Source: Gemmatimonadaceae bacterium (GTDB lineage Bacteria; Gemmatimonadota; Gemmatimonadetes; Gemmatimonadales; Gemmatimonadaceae). From it: 40,893 bases of DNA. The notes under the pieces are model-generated. The model was not told where the DNA came from, did not search any database, and was given only the letters and a program-made list of their open reading frames with translations. The stretch is from the NCBI GenBank assembly GCA_025929535.1, contig JAICLZ010000036.1:1-40893 (forward strand), written 5' to 3'. The stretch's first letter is position 1; the number at the start of each line of letters is the position of its first letter. The position numbers and the translations under genes were made by a program. Shown in pieces: positions 18,296 through 26,486 of this stretch.

Positions 18296-19251
18296 CACTT
18301 GCGCGCCAGCACGCGCTCCGCCGCGCTCACGATGTTCTTCGCGCGCATGCCGTACTTGTCCAGCAGATCGTCCGGCTTCCCGCTCTCGGCGTAGCGATCG
18401 CCGAGGTTCACGTACTCCACGGGTGCGGGCGTGCCCGCCACGAGCGCCTGCGCGACCGCGCTCCCGAGCCCGCCGTGATGCATGTGCTCCTCGGCCACCA
18501 CGAATGCGCCGGTCTCGTGACTGGCGCGCTCCAGCGCCGCGGTGTCGAGCGGCTTCACCGTGTGCATGTCGATCACGCGCGCCTCGATCCCCTTTCTCGC
18601 CAGCGTGTCGGCCGCGAGCAGCGCCTGCGCGACCAGCAGCCCGTTCGCCACGATCGTGAGCGAATGTCCATCGCGCACCTCGATCGAGTGCCCGAACTCG
18701 AAGTGGACACCCGCCTCGTGCACGATCTGCGTCTTCGGCCGGCCAAGTCGCAGATAGACCGGTCCATCGTGCTCGGCCGCCGCGCGCACCGCGGCGCGCA
18801 TCGTGTGCTCGTCGCTCGGGATGCACACCACGAAGCCGGGCAGCGCGCACGCGAGGGCGACGTCCTCCACGCTCTGCTGCGAAACGCCATCCTCGCCGAT
18901 CGAGATTCCGCCGTGCGAGCCCGCGACCTTCACGTTGAGCTTCGGATACGCCGCGCCCATGCGCAGCTGATCGAAGCCCTTGCAGAGAATGAAGGCAGCG
19001 AAGCTCGAGATGAACGGAATCTTTCCGCTCGATGCGAGCCCGCTCGCAATTCCCACCATGTTCGCTTCCTGAATCCCGATGTTGAAGAAGCGCTCGGGAA
19101 ACACCTTGCCGAAGGTCCAGCTGAAGGTGGACTTCGCGAGGTCCGCATCGATGACGATGACGTTCCTATTCGCGGTGCCCACCTCGAGCAGCGCCTGGCC
19201 GTACGCCTCGCGCGTGGCGAGCCCCATCGGAAGCGCGTTGGCGGTGGTCAT
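18295..19251 (-). CDS. Transketolase, C-terminal subunit (split enzyme)
   Basis: The 318-residue protein contains the transketolase pyrimidine-binding domain (IDADLAKST, FFNIGIQEANMVGIASGLA with its conserved Glu) and the C-terminal transketolase domain (DMHTVKPLD, VVAEEHMHHGGLGSAVA). It works only with the N-terminal subunit encoded three bases upstream. Together they transfer a two-carbon ketol unit in the non-oxidative pentose phosphate pathway, or act on related deoxyxylulose-type reactions in some split enzymes. Split transketolases are known in archaea and several bacterial phyla. Confidence 0.93.
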   Translation of the reverse strand: MTTANALPMGLATREAYGQALLEVGTANRNVIVIDADLAKSTFSWTFGKVFPERFFNIGIQEANMVGIASGLASSGKIPFISSFAAFILCKGFDQLRMGAAYPKLNVKVAGSHGGISIGEDGVSQQSVEDVALACALPGFVVCIPSDEHTMRAAVRAAAEHDGPVYLRLGRPKTQIVHEAGVHFEFGHSIEVRDGHSLTIVANGLLVAQALLAADTLARKGIEARVIDMHTVKPLDTAALERASHETGAFVVAEEHMHHGGLGSAVAQALVAGTPAPVEYVNLGDRYAESGKPDDLLDKYGMRAKNIVSAAERVLARK

Positions 19252-19254
19252 CGA

Positions 19255-20091
19255 TTACTCCGCCAGCTGCGAGAGAGCGACCTGCAGCTGATCCGCGCTC
19301 GGCGACTTGCCGTGGAACTCGTTGTTGTTCTCCATGAAGGTCACGCCCTTGCCCTTCGTCGTGTGCGCGATGATGCACACGGGCACATCGTGCGACTCGC
19401 GCGCCTGGTGCAGCGCCACGCGCACCGCGCCCACATCGTGTCCGTCCACGTCGATCACGCGCCAGCCGAACGATTCGAATTTCGCGTCGAGCGGCACGAG
19501 CGAGTTGATGTCCTCCACGGCTCCGTCCAGCTGATAGCGGTTCGAGTCGACGATCGCGGTGAGCGAGCCGAGCTCGTAGTTCCCCGCCGTCATCGCCGCC
19601 TCCCACACCTGTCCCTCCTGGCATTCGCCATCGCCGAGGAGCACGTACGTCCGGAACGACTTGCCATCGAGTCGTGCCGCGAGCGCGTGACCCACGCCCA
19701 CCGAGAGTCCCTGGCCCAGCGAGCCGGTGCTCGCCTCGATGCCCGGGGTGAGCCCCTGCACGGGATGACCCTGCATGCGCGAGCTCACCTGTCTCAGCGT
19801 CATCAGCTCGGTCACCGGGAAATAGCCGGACTCCGCGAGCGCCGCGTAGAGTGCGGGCACGCCGTGTCCCTTCGAGAGAATGAAGCGGTCGCGATCGGGC
19901 CACGCGGGGTTCTTCGGATCGTGGCGCAGCACGCGTCCGAAATACAGCGCCGTGATGATCTCGATGGCGGAGAGCGATCCGCCGGGATGTCCGCTCTTTG
20001 CGGCGGCGATCATCCTGACTACGTGCGAGCGCAGCGTGCGCGCGATGTTCGCGAGCTCGGCGGCAGAGACTGTGGGGGTTGCGGCGACCAT
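19255..20091 (-). CDS. Transketolase, N-terminal subunit (split enzyme)
   Basis: The 278-residue protein carries the thiamine-diphosphate domain: SGHPGGSLS near the start, SKGHG, the cofactor motif GDGECQEGQ and the paired Asn about 26 residues on. The frame opens upstream at 20151, but the ATG at 20091 is preferred because GGAG sits six bases before it and the leader residues in the longer version are unlike the family. Partner of the C-terminal subunit immediately downstream. It lies about 96 bases downstream of the histidine kinase gene. Confidence 0.92.
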   Translation of the reverse strand: MVAATPTVSAAELANIARTLRSHVVRMIAAAKSGHPGGSLSAIEIITALYFGRVLRHDPKNPAWPDRDRFILSKGHGVPALYAALAESGYFPVTELMTLRQVSSRMQGHPVQGLTPGIEASTGSLGQGLSVGVGHALAARLDGKSFRTYVLLGDGECQEGQVWEAAMTAGNYELGSLTAIVDSNRYQLDGAVEDINSLVPLDAKFESFGWRVIDVDGHDVGAVRVALHQARESHDVPVCIIAHTTKGKGVTFMENNNEFHGKSPSADQLQVALSQLAE

Positions 20092-20187
20092 CGTACTCCG
20101 GGCGGGGAGGGAAATCGGGGAGACTGAATAATACGCGACGGCAGCCTCCATCTCAATTTCACCGCTGGTGACCGCTCGTAACGGAGC

Positions 20188-21456
20188 TTACGTGCTGCGC
20201 TTCAGGGTGATCGTGAACGTCGCGCCCGCGTCCGGCGTGCTCTCGACGGCGAGCTCGCCGCCCATCGCGCGCGCGAGATTACGGCTGATCGCGAGGCCGA
20301 GCCCCGTGCCCTCCGTCTTGCGCGTGAATCCCTCGTCCACCCGCACGAAGGGCTCGAAGATCCGGTCCTGCTTCTCCGGCGGAACGCCGCGGCCGGTGTC
20401 GGACACATGAATCATCACGTGCGTGCTCGTGGATTCGCACCACAGGCGTATCGACCCGTCCGCCGGCGTGAACTTGATCGCGTTCGACAGCAGGTTGAGC
20501 AGAATCTGTTCGAGCTTCTCCGGGTCTGCGTTCGCGCGCAGGTCGTCCGAGCACCTCTCCGCCTTGAACTCGAGACCCTTGGACATGAGCTGCGGCAGCA
20601 CGAGCGGCTCGACGGATTGAAGCAGGCTGCTGATGTCGACCTCCTTCAGCGTGACGGGCACGTGCCCGCTCTCGAGCTTGGCGAAGTTGAGCACATCGTT
20701 CACGAGACGGAGCAGCACACGCTGGCTCACCTTGATGCGCGCGAGATCCTCGCGCTGGGCCGGCGTGACGGGCCCGCGGATCTCCATGTCCAGCAGCTCG
20801 ACGTATCCCGCGATCGCGTTGAGCGGAGTGCGAAGCTCGTGGCTCATGTTCGCGAGAAACTCGCTCTTGGCGCGATTGGCGTTCTCCGCTTCGATGCGCG
20901 CCAGCTCGGCCTCCTTGCGCGCCGCGCGCTCCGCCTCGTAGAGCCGCGAGTTTTCCGCGAGCAGCCGTGCGCGGTCGAGCGCCTCCACGAGCTGCGCATT
21001 CTCCACGGGCGCCGCAGTCTGATCGGCGAGCGCGGAGAGCAGCCACTCGTCGTCGGCAAACCGCTCGGCACTGGCCGTGTCGCCCCCCGGACGCACGACC
21101 GCGAGCAGCCCCGTCACGTTGCCGCCCACCACCAGCGGCACCCCAATGAATCCTTCTGGTGAGCCGGCGCCGAGGAGCCCCTTGAGGCGCGTGATGAGCG
21201 ACTCGTCAAAGGACTCGCGGAAGCGCTCGACCACCTCCTCGCTCACGCCGTACGCGGCGCGCACGCGCAGCAGCCCTTCATCGTCGGTGAGCATCAGGAT
21301 CGCCTTGTCGGCACCCAGCATCTCCGCCGCCTGATCGGTGGCGAGATGCAGGATGTCCTTGAGCGACGAGGCGTAGGTGAAGGCACGACTCACCTTCGTC
21401 AGACGATGCGCTCGCGACTCGCGTGAGCCGTCGTATGCCTGCTCGCCCTCCATCAC
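20188..21456 (-). CDS. GAF-domain sensor histidine kinase
   Basis: The 422-residue soluble kinase has an N-terminal GAF sensor domain (about 20-155), a charged coiled-coil linker (about 160-200), HisKA with the phospho-acceptor H206 (SHELRTPLN), and a full HATPase_c domain (N box NLLSNAIKF, G1 DTGRGVP, G2 GTGLGLAI). No membrane helices and no receiver domain are present, so the sensor is cytosolic. GTG at 21456 or the adjacent ATG at 21453; AAGGCGAG upstream serves either. It starts 21 bases after the KaiC-like gene, and its GAF-kinase layout matches the core of CikA. No recognisable GAF chromophore cysteine was identified by eye. Confidence 0.93.
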   Translation of the reverse strand: MMEGEQAYDGSRESRAHRLTKVSRAFTYASSLKDILHLATDQAAEMLGADKAILMLTDDEGLLRVRAAYGVSEEVVERFRESFDESLITRLKGLLGAGSPEGFIGVPLVVGGNVTGLLAVVRPGGDTASAERFADDEWLLSALADQTAAPVENAQLVEALDRARLLAENSRLYEAERAARKEAELARIEAENANRAKSEFLANMSHELRTPLNAIAGYVELLDMEIRGPVTPAQREDLARIKVSQRVLLRLVNDVLNFAKLESGHVPVTLKEVDISSLLQSVEPLVLPQLMSKGLEFKAERCSDDLRANADPEKLEQILLNLLSNAIKFTPADGSIRLWCESTSTHVMIHVSDTGRGVPPEKQDRIFEPFVRVDEGFTRKTEGTGLGLAISRNLARAMGGELAVESTPDAGATFTITLKRST

Positions 21457-21477
21457 CGTCTCGCCTTCACACGATCT

Positions 21478-22881
21478 TCATGAAACGCGCGCACCCGCCG
21501 AGGTGATCTCGAGCTCCCGCACGACGGGATCGTGTCCGCTGTTGCGCGTCTTCACCACGCGAATGGTGCGGCGCGTGCGCTCCTCTCCTCCCAGCGCGAT
21601 CGCGAGCACGTTGTCGGCCATGTAGCTGAAGCGCTGCTCGGCCACGTCGGGGCTGCCGTCATCGGAGATTCCCGACTCGAAGGTGAGGAGGCTGGTCACG
21701 CCATTCACCGCGAAGTGCTGTACGAGGGAATAGAGGTAGTCGTGCAGCCGCTGCGTGTCGCTCGCGGCGGTGACGAGATCGCCCACGGCGTCCACGACTA
21801 CGCGACGGATTCGGCCGTCCTTGATGCGCTCGAAGATGCCGACGACGATGCTGTCGATCTGCAGCTCCACCGGCGACACGTACATGAGCTCGAGCCCATT
21901 CTCGCGTGCCTTCGGCATGTCCAGGCCGAGAAGCGTGAACGTGCGGGCGAGCTGCGCGGGGTTTTCCTGAAAGTTCACGTAGAGCGTGGGCTCCTTGTGC
22001 GCGATGCCTTCCATCGCGAAGTGCATCGCCATCGTCGTCTTGCCGGAACCCGTGGGTCCGACGAGCAGCGTCGTCGTGCCTGCCCACACGCCACTGTCGA
22101 GCATGGCGTCGAGCCCCGATACGCCCGTGGATGTTCGTTCGAGGCGCGGTGCGTACGTGGTTGCCTCACGCGGCGAAATGAGGCGCGGGAAGAGCTGGAT
22201 GCCGTCGTTCGTGATGCGAAAGGCGTGCTGCCCCTCGCGGTACGAAGAGCCGCGCAGCTTGAGCACGCGCAGGTAGCGCTCGTCGCGCGTGCCCAGCGAC
22301 TGGCGAGCGAGCTGGATGATCGCGTCGCTCACCGCGAACTCGGGGTAGCGCTCGATGTCGGCCGCGGTGTATTCACCAAGGAGCAGCACCGTCACGTCGT
22401 ACGCCGTGAGCAGCCCCGCGAGATCCGACACCATGCGACGGGTTTCGGGGGGCGAGCTCGCGAGATCGTGAATCGCGCGGAAGGAGTCGATGACGATGAT
22501 CTTGGGCGACACGCGTTTGATCAGCGCCGAGAGCCACGGTACGAGCGCAGCGGGGCCATCACTTGCGAGGAGCGGGCCGATGTCCTCGTACTGGATCTCG
22601 GTGCCGAGCTTGTTCTCGTCGAAATAGGAGAAGCGCTGCACGTAGCTCACCATCTTCGCCATGGGCTCGGAGAGGGTGCTCACGTACACGATGGGCCGGC
22701 CCGGGCCCGCGTTGCTGAAGAGCAGCTGCTCTGCGAACACGGTTTTCCCCGTGCCCGGCTGTCCCATGATGATGTTGATCGAGTTGGCAGGGAGGCCACC
22801 GCCCAGCACGAGGTCTGCCTGCGGGTTGCCGGTGCTGATCCGGGGAAACTGATCGTTGCTGCCGCCCACGGGTGTGGTCAC
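21478..22881 (-). CDS. Double-domain KaiC-family ATPase
   Basis: The 467-residue protein has two RecA-like KaiC domains, each with a Walker A motif: GQPGTGKT at 40-47 and GPTGSGKT near 273. Each has a single catalytic-type Glu (TLSEP, NFQEN) where cyanobacterial KaiC has a pair. The C-terminal segment RTIRVVKTRNSGHDP aligns with the conserved KaiC CII end. The position of cyanobacterial S431/T432 reads S419-Y420, and the protein stops soon after, lacking the A-loop and KaiA-binding tail. GTG at 22881 overlaps the receiver gene stop (GTGA). Family role: an ATPase/autokinase in timing or signalling. No KaiA or KaiB is visible. Confidence 0.93.
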   Translation of the reverse strand: MTTPVGGSNDQFPRISTGNPQADLVLGGGLPANSINIIMGQPGTGKTVFAEQLLFSNAGPGRPIVYVSTLSEPMAKMVSYVQRFSYFDENKLGTEIQYEDIGPLLASDGPAALVPWLSALIKRVSPKIIVIDSFRAIHDLASSPPETRRMVSDLAGLLTAYDVTVLLLGEYTAADIERYPEFAVSDAIIQLARQSLGTRDERYLRVLKLRGSSYREGQHAFRITNDGIQLFPRLISPREATTYAPRLERTSTGVSGLDAMLDSGVWAGTTTLLVGPTGSGKTTMAMHFAMEGIAHKEPTLYVNFQENPAQLARTFTLLGLDMPKARENGLELMYVSPVELQIDSIVVGIFERIKDGRIRRVVVDAVGDLVTAASDTQRLHDYLYSLVQHFAVNGVTSLLTFESGISDDGSPDVAEQRFSYMADNVLAIALGGEERTRRTIRVVKTRNSGHDPVVRELEITSAGARVS

Positions 22882-23297
22882 GTGCGAGCCGCCACGGCTT
22901 TTGCGCTCGCGCGCTCAGCCAGGAGCTCGCGCACCGTCTGCACCAGCCGCTGCTCGGCCAATGGCTTCATGAGAAAGGCATCCGCGCCGGCTTCGCGAGC
23001 GCGGCTCTGCGCCGCGAGAATACTGAAGACCAGCACGACCGTGTCCTTCAGCTCCGCCTCTTTTCGCACGGCGCGGCAGAGCGCCAATCCATCGAGCTTT
23101 GGCACGAGGACCTCGGTGATGATGATCTCGGGTTTGATCTCCCGCGCCATTGTGAGCGCAGCCTCGCCATCCGCGGCAAACTCCACGCCGAAACCGGCCT
23201 CATTCAGAAAAAAGGCCTCGAGGTCGCGGACGTGCGGATCACGCTCGACGACGAGAATGAGCGCACGATGATTTTTCGACACGCCCTGCTCAGGCAT
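22878..23297 (-). CDS. Single-domain atypical receiver (pseudo-receiver) protein
   Basis: The 139-residue receiver domain has the normal fold signals: VVERDPHVR at the acidic pocket, S in the switch Thr position (LVFS), and the conserved Lys in FLMKP. The phospho-acceptor Asp is replaced by Glu (E62 in IIITEVLVP), and one acid of the Mg-binding pair is Arg (R19). Glu at this site often mimics the phosphorylated state, so the protein may signal independently of phosphorylation, as the pseudo-receivers of KaiA and CikA do. It is the first gene of the receiver-KaiC-kinase cassette. ATG at 23297; a GTG five codons later is a possible alternative. Confidence 0.88.
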   Translation of the reverse strand: MPEQGVSKNHRALILVVERDPHVRDLEAFFLNEAGFGVEFAADGEAALTMAREIKPEIIITEVLVPKLDGLALCRAVRKEAELKDTVVLVFSILAAQSRAREAGADAFLMKPLAEQRLVQTVRELLAERASAKAVAART

Positions 23298-23534
23298 GTA
23301 CGAGGGCGCACGAAGGGCGCCGGAGCCCAGAACGTCTCAAGCCAACTCCAGCTGGTGAGCGGGAACGAGCATCAGGTCGTGCCAGAAACTGAAGCAGTGG
23401 AGGAAGTTAAACGGCTGGAAATGCCCGCGACAGGCGTTTACTTGTGGCGATTTGCATGGATAGCAATGTACAATTTCGTACGATGCCTTCTCGTGATTGC
23501 TCGCTGCCGATGGTCGCTCTCGACGTACTCGATT
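23298..23534. promoter_or_regulatory. Likely promoter region of the KaiC cassette (237 bp, no gene)
   Basis: This spacer precedes the minus-strand receiver gene and is the only plausible site for the cassette's promoter. It contains an AT-richer patch at about 23440-23490 with two adjacent 6-bp palindromes, tgtaca and cgtacg (23467-23482), and the inverted pair ttgc-N7-gcaa (23452-23466). These could be operators. I found no convincing -35/-10 pair. Confidence 0.3.
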
Positions 23535-24503
23535 CTACGCAATTCGACCGTCGAACGTTAGCCAGAAGAGCGTACAATCGCCGCGCTGCGATGCCAGGCT
23601 GCTGGCCGCGCTGAACGCTTTCGCGCTGTAGGTGCCGTCCAGGTCGAGCCCCGTCGCCCGATTCAGCCTTTCCGCCTGCGTCTCCGCGCCCGGCAGCGCG
23701 CGACCGTAGGCACCGGCGTACACGCTGTGAATGATCTCGAGCCGCCCGCCATCGACGCCCGGAATGCGCTCCCCGCTGAGCCGCTCGAGATAGCGCCGCG
23801 CCTGCCGAGCGAGGGAGAGCACGCGCATCCGCCCGGCCGCGATCCGCGGCGCCACCCGCGCACCCACGATCACGGTGCGCATTCCCGCGATCCCCAGCCC
23901 GAGCGCGAGCCCCGCGGCCGTGCCGCCACTGCCCACGGGAAGCACGACCCGCGCGGGCGCCGGCATCTCCCCGCGCGCCACCTGCTCCGCGAGCTCGAGC
24001 GCCGCGTTCACGTGGCCGAGCATCCCGAGCGGAGAGGTGCCCCCGGGCGGAATCCAGCGGACCTCCCGTCCGCGCGCCGCATGGGCGCGAGCCAGCCCAA
24101 TCATCGGACCCGAAGCCGTGACTACGCTCGCGCAGATCGCGCGCGCGCGCTCGGCAACCCGGATCGCGGAAGGATTCATGTCGTGCTTCCATCGCACCGC
24201 GCGCGTCGTGCCGCCGAGCTCTCGCACGTACGCGGCGGTCGTGAGCACGTGCGTGGACCCCTCGCCGCCGGCGGTGAGCACCACCTCTCCAGGCGCGAGC
24301 CCCGCGAGCAGGAACTCGAGCGCGCGCACCTTGTTCCCGCCGAACGGCGAAGCAGTGAGATCGTCGCGCTTGATCCAGAGCTCACCCATCGGCCGCTCGC
24401 CGCCGAGCTCGACACACTGCACCGGCGTAGGAAAATGCCCGAGCGCCACGTGCGGCACGCGCGCGAGCGCGGGGAAGCGGCGAACGAGAGGAAGCGTGCT
24501 CAC
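23535..24503 (-). CDS. D-cysteine desulfhydrase/ACC-deaminase-like PLP enzyme
   Basis: The 322-residue fold-type II PLP enzyme shows the family pattern GHFPTPV, WIKRDDLT and the PLP lysine in FGGNKVRALEF (K58 in this numbering), with a glycine-rich phosphate loop GSGGTAAGL. The usual SN[HQ] after the lysine region reads GSTH. Members convert D-cysteine to pyruvate, sulfide and ammonia, or deaminate aminocyclopropane carboxylate; which applies is not certain. The frame also opens at a TTG at 24560, but that segment lies inside a repeat element, so the GTG at 24503 is preferred. Neither start has a strong ribosome site. Confidence 0.82.
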   Translation of the reverse strand: MSTLPLVRRFPALARVPHVALGHFPTPVQCVELGGERPMGELWIKRDDLTASPFGGNKVRALEFLLAGLAPGEVVLTAGGEGSTHVLTTAAYVRELGGTTRAVRWKHDMNPSAIRVAERARAICASVVTASGPMIGLARAHAARGREVRWIPPGGTSPLGMLGHVNAALELAEQVARGEMPAPARVVLPVGSGGTAAGLALGLGIAGMRTVIVGARVAPRIAAGRMRVLSLARQARRYLERLSGERIPGVDGGRLEIIHSVYAGAYGRALPGAETQAERLNRATGLDLDGTYSAKAFSAASSLASQRGDCTLFWLTFDGRIA

Positions 24504-24533
24504 ACGCGAAGTTTGTCGAGAGAACAAGGTGCG

Positions 24534-24775
24534 GAGCGCTTCACCTGCTCGAGTTGCCAACTAAAGAAGCAATACTCGCCACGCGAACCGCTCGATCGCC
24601 GAGCCCCGTCACGATCCGTTTTCTCATCCGTTCCATCCGTTAATCCGTATTTCAAAAATTGTTGATGCTTGTGTCGTGCGCGCTTGCCCAGAACCGCAAC
24701 AGCCGCTCAGGCTGGCTCATACATTTTTGAGATACGGATAACAAACGGATCGAAACGAATTGAACGGAGACTACA
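24534..24775. repeat. Structured intergenic repeat, copy 1
   Basis: This copy is colinear with 24846-25079 at an offset of about 312 bp and roughly four-fifths identical over the core by eye (shared gttgatgc, aacagccgctc, atccgtattt). Its ends carry imperfect inverted repeats built on the word atccg: tctcatccgttccatccgt around 24630 and its counterpart acggataacaaacgg around 24735. The transcript could therefore fold into a long stem with a GC-rich interior. Confidence 0.75.
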
Positions 24776-24845
24776 AAACCTATTCCCTTCGTCGTTGCGC
24801 GGGAGCAAAGGCAACCGATTTTTGACTGAAAACGGCAGGGGTGTA

Positions 24846-25079
24846 GAGCGCTTCAGTGACTTCGGTTGCCAACCAAAAAAACACCGCTCCCCATGCGCAC
24901 CGTGCCATCGCGGCGCATCGATGCGATTCGTTTCTCATCCGTCAAATCCGTTCAATCCGTATTTCCGAAATAGTTGATGCCCGCATCGCACGCGCCTGCC
25001 CGGAACGGCAACAGCCGCTCGGGCCGGCACGAGCAGCCTGTGAAATGCGGATAAAAAAGCGGATTGAAAACGGATCCAG
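24846..25079. repeat. Structured intergenic repeat, copy 2
   Basis: Second copy of the element. Left arm ctcatccgtcaaatccg around 24933-24950 pairs imperfectly with the right arm gcggataaaaaagcgg at about 25048-25063. The interior (24973-25045) is GC-rich with smaller self-complementary words (cagccgctcggg, gagcagcctg). It abuts the stop codon of the AI-2E transporter gene, where the minus-strand read gives a T-run (ctttttt), so it may also work as a transcript end. Confidence 0.75.
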
Positions 25080-26363
25080 CTAACCGCTGCGCAGCGGCGG
25101 GTTCGCCGGCTCCAGCTCTCCATCCTCCTCCACGATCATGTCGTCCCCGAGCGCGTCCTCGACGTAGAGCATCTTGACCGGCACCATCACCGCCGCGAGC
25201 AGCGGCACCGCGATCATCAGCCCGAGGAATCCGAAGAGCAGCGCCATGAGCCCCTGGGTCACGATCGTGAGCACTGGAGGCAGATCCATTCCCCCCTTCA
25301 TGAGGAGGGGAATGAGCAGATGATTCTCGAGCTGCTGGATCGCCAGGTAGGCGAGCCCCACGTACAGCGCCTTCTCGGGTGAGTCGAGAAAGCCCATCGC
25401 GATCGCGGGCACCGCGCTCAGGATCGGGCCCACCGTCGGCACGAACTCGAGCAGTCCCGCGATGATGCCGAGCGCGAACGGGGCCTTCACGCCGAGAATG
25501 AGCAGTGCAATCGTGGACGCGGCGCCGATGACGAGCATCGCGATGAGCTGCGTGACGAGCCACTTGCGCAGCATCGTCGACATCGCCGACATCACCTCGT
25601 CCATGCGCTCGCGCTTTCGCTTGGGGAAGAGATGCAGCAGGCCGTTCTTGTACGTCTCGGGATCGGAGCCGATGTAGACCGACATCATTAGAATCAGCAG
25701 CAGTCCCGCGAACGTCTCGGCGGTGGAGGTCAGGAACGGAAAGAGGTAGTGTGCGGAGCCGACGAGCTTCTTCCCCAGGTTCTCGCGAAGCGATGTCGAT
25801 GGGCCCCCGTGCACCTTGTTCGCGGTGTCGTTGGCGGCGATGGTGTCCTGCGCGGCCGCGGCCCGGGCACTCTTTACCTGCGCCGGAATCGCCGCGCTCG
25901 CCTTCGCCGAGTCAACGGAGAGCGGCGCCTTCGTGGTGTCGGTGCCGAGTAGCGACGACATCAGCGACGGATTCCTCGAGTTGAGCCACTTCTCGGCGCG
26001 CTCGACCGCGTCCGGAAGTCGCAGCTTCAGCTCGTGGCCCTGTTGTGCGATCGTCGGCGCGACGAAGGAGCCGAGCGTGTACAGGATCATCAGGAAGGTG
26101 ACGACGATGAACGCAGCACCCACTCCGCGCGGAACCCTGAACCGCTCGAGTCTGTCTACGCCCGCGGCAACGGCGACGCCGAAGAGTGTGCCGAGGAAGG
26201 CGACGATCACCAGCTCGTTGGCCACCCAGAGCAGCTTGAGGAAGATCAGGAGTCCCGCGACGATCGCCGCAGCGCGGAGGATGTCGGCGCTGCGCCAGCT
26301 CGCGCTCGCCGGACGGGGATGGTGCTTCCGCGGCGTTGGTTTCGTGTCTCTCGGAGCGGTCAT
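25080..26363 (-). CDS. AI-2E family (PerM-type) membrane transporter
   Basis: The 427-residue protein has the typical AI-2E/PerM layout: two or three N-terminal helices, a long extramembrane segment (about 110-210) and a C-terminal block of helices with the conserved FVPTVGPILSAVPA and MGFLDSPEKAL. The family exports or transports small molecules; members include TqsA and Na+/H+ antiporter-like proteins, so the substrate cannot be stated. The middle segment is unusually rich in Ala/Ser/Lys and longer than in most members. ATG at 26363. A 14-bp palindrome (ccgctgcgcagcgg, 25084-25097) lies in the last codons. Confidence 0.9.
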   Translation of the reverse strand: MTAPRDTKPTPRKHHPRPASASWRSADILRAAAIVAGLLIFLKLLWVANELVIVAFLGTLFGVAVAAGVDRLERFRVPRGVGAAFIVVTFLMILYTLGSFVAPTIAQQGHELKLRLPDAVERAEKWLNSRNPSLMSSLLGTDTTKAPLSVDSAKASAAIPAQVKSARAAAAQDTIAANDTANKVHGGPSTSLRENLGKKLVGSAHYLFPFLTSTAETFAGLLLILMMSVYIGSDPETYKNGLLHLFPKRKRERMDEVMSAMSTMLRKWLVTQLIAMLVIGAASTIALLILGVKAPFALGIIAGLLEFVPTVGPILSAVPAIAMGFLDSPEKALYVGLAYLAIQQLENHLLIPLLMKGGMDLPPVLTIVTQGLMALLFGFLGLMIAVPLLAAVMVPVKMLYVEDALGDDMIVEEDGELEPANPPLRSG

Positions 26364-26486
26364 GGTCGCCAGTCAACGCAAGGGAAGGGCCGCCTGCCGT
26401 GATGCGATCGGGCGAGCGCGCAAGCCCTCGCGCTCATCGAGCCCGGATGAGAGCTTACGACAACAGACATTGCAGAGCGAGGAGAC

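Noticed and set aside
21478..22881. KaiC-like gene as RadA or DnaB-type recombination protein
   Set aside because: Two tandem KaiC domains with the KaiC-specific C-terminal segment, and no RadA zinc finger or Lon-like domain.
23452..23482. A defined operator or promoter from the small palindromes upstream of the receiver gene
   Set aside because: The palindromes are only 6 bp and no matching -35/-10 pair was found; kept only as a low-confidence regulatory region.
24534..25079. Integron attC sites or CRISPR repeats
   Set aside because: The paired elements lack attC core sites and a gene-cassette layout, and there are only two long copies with no short identical direct repeats and spacers.
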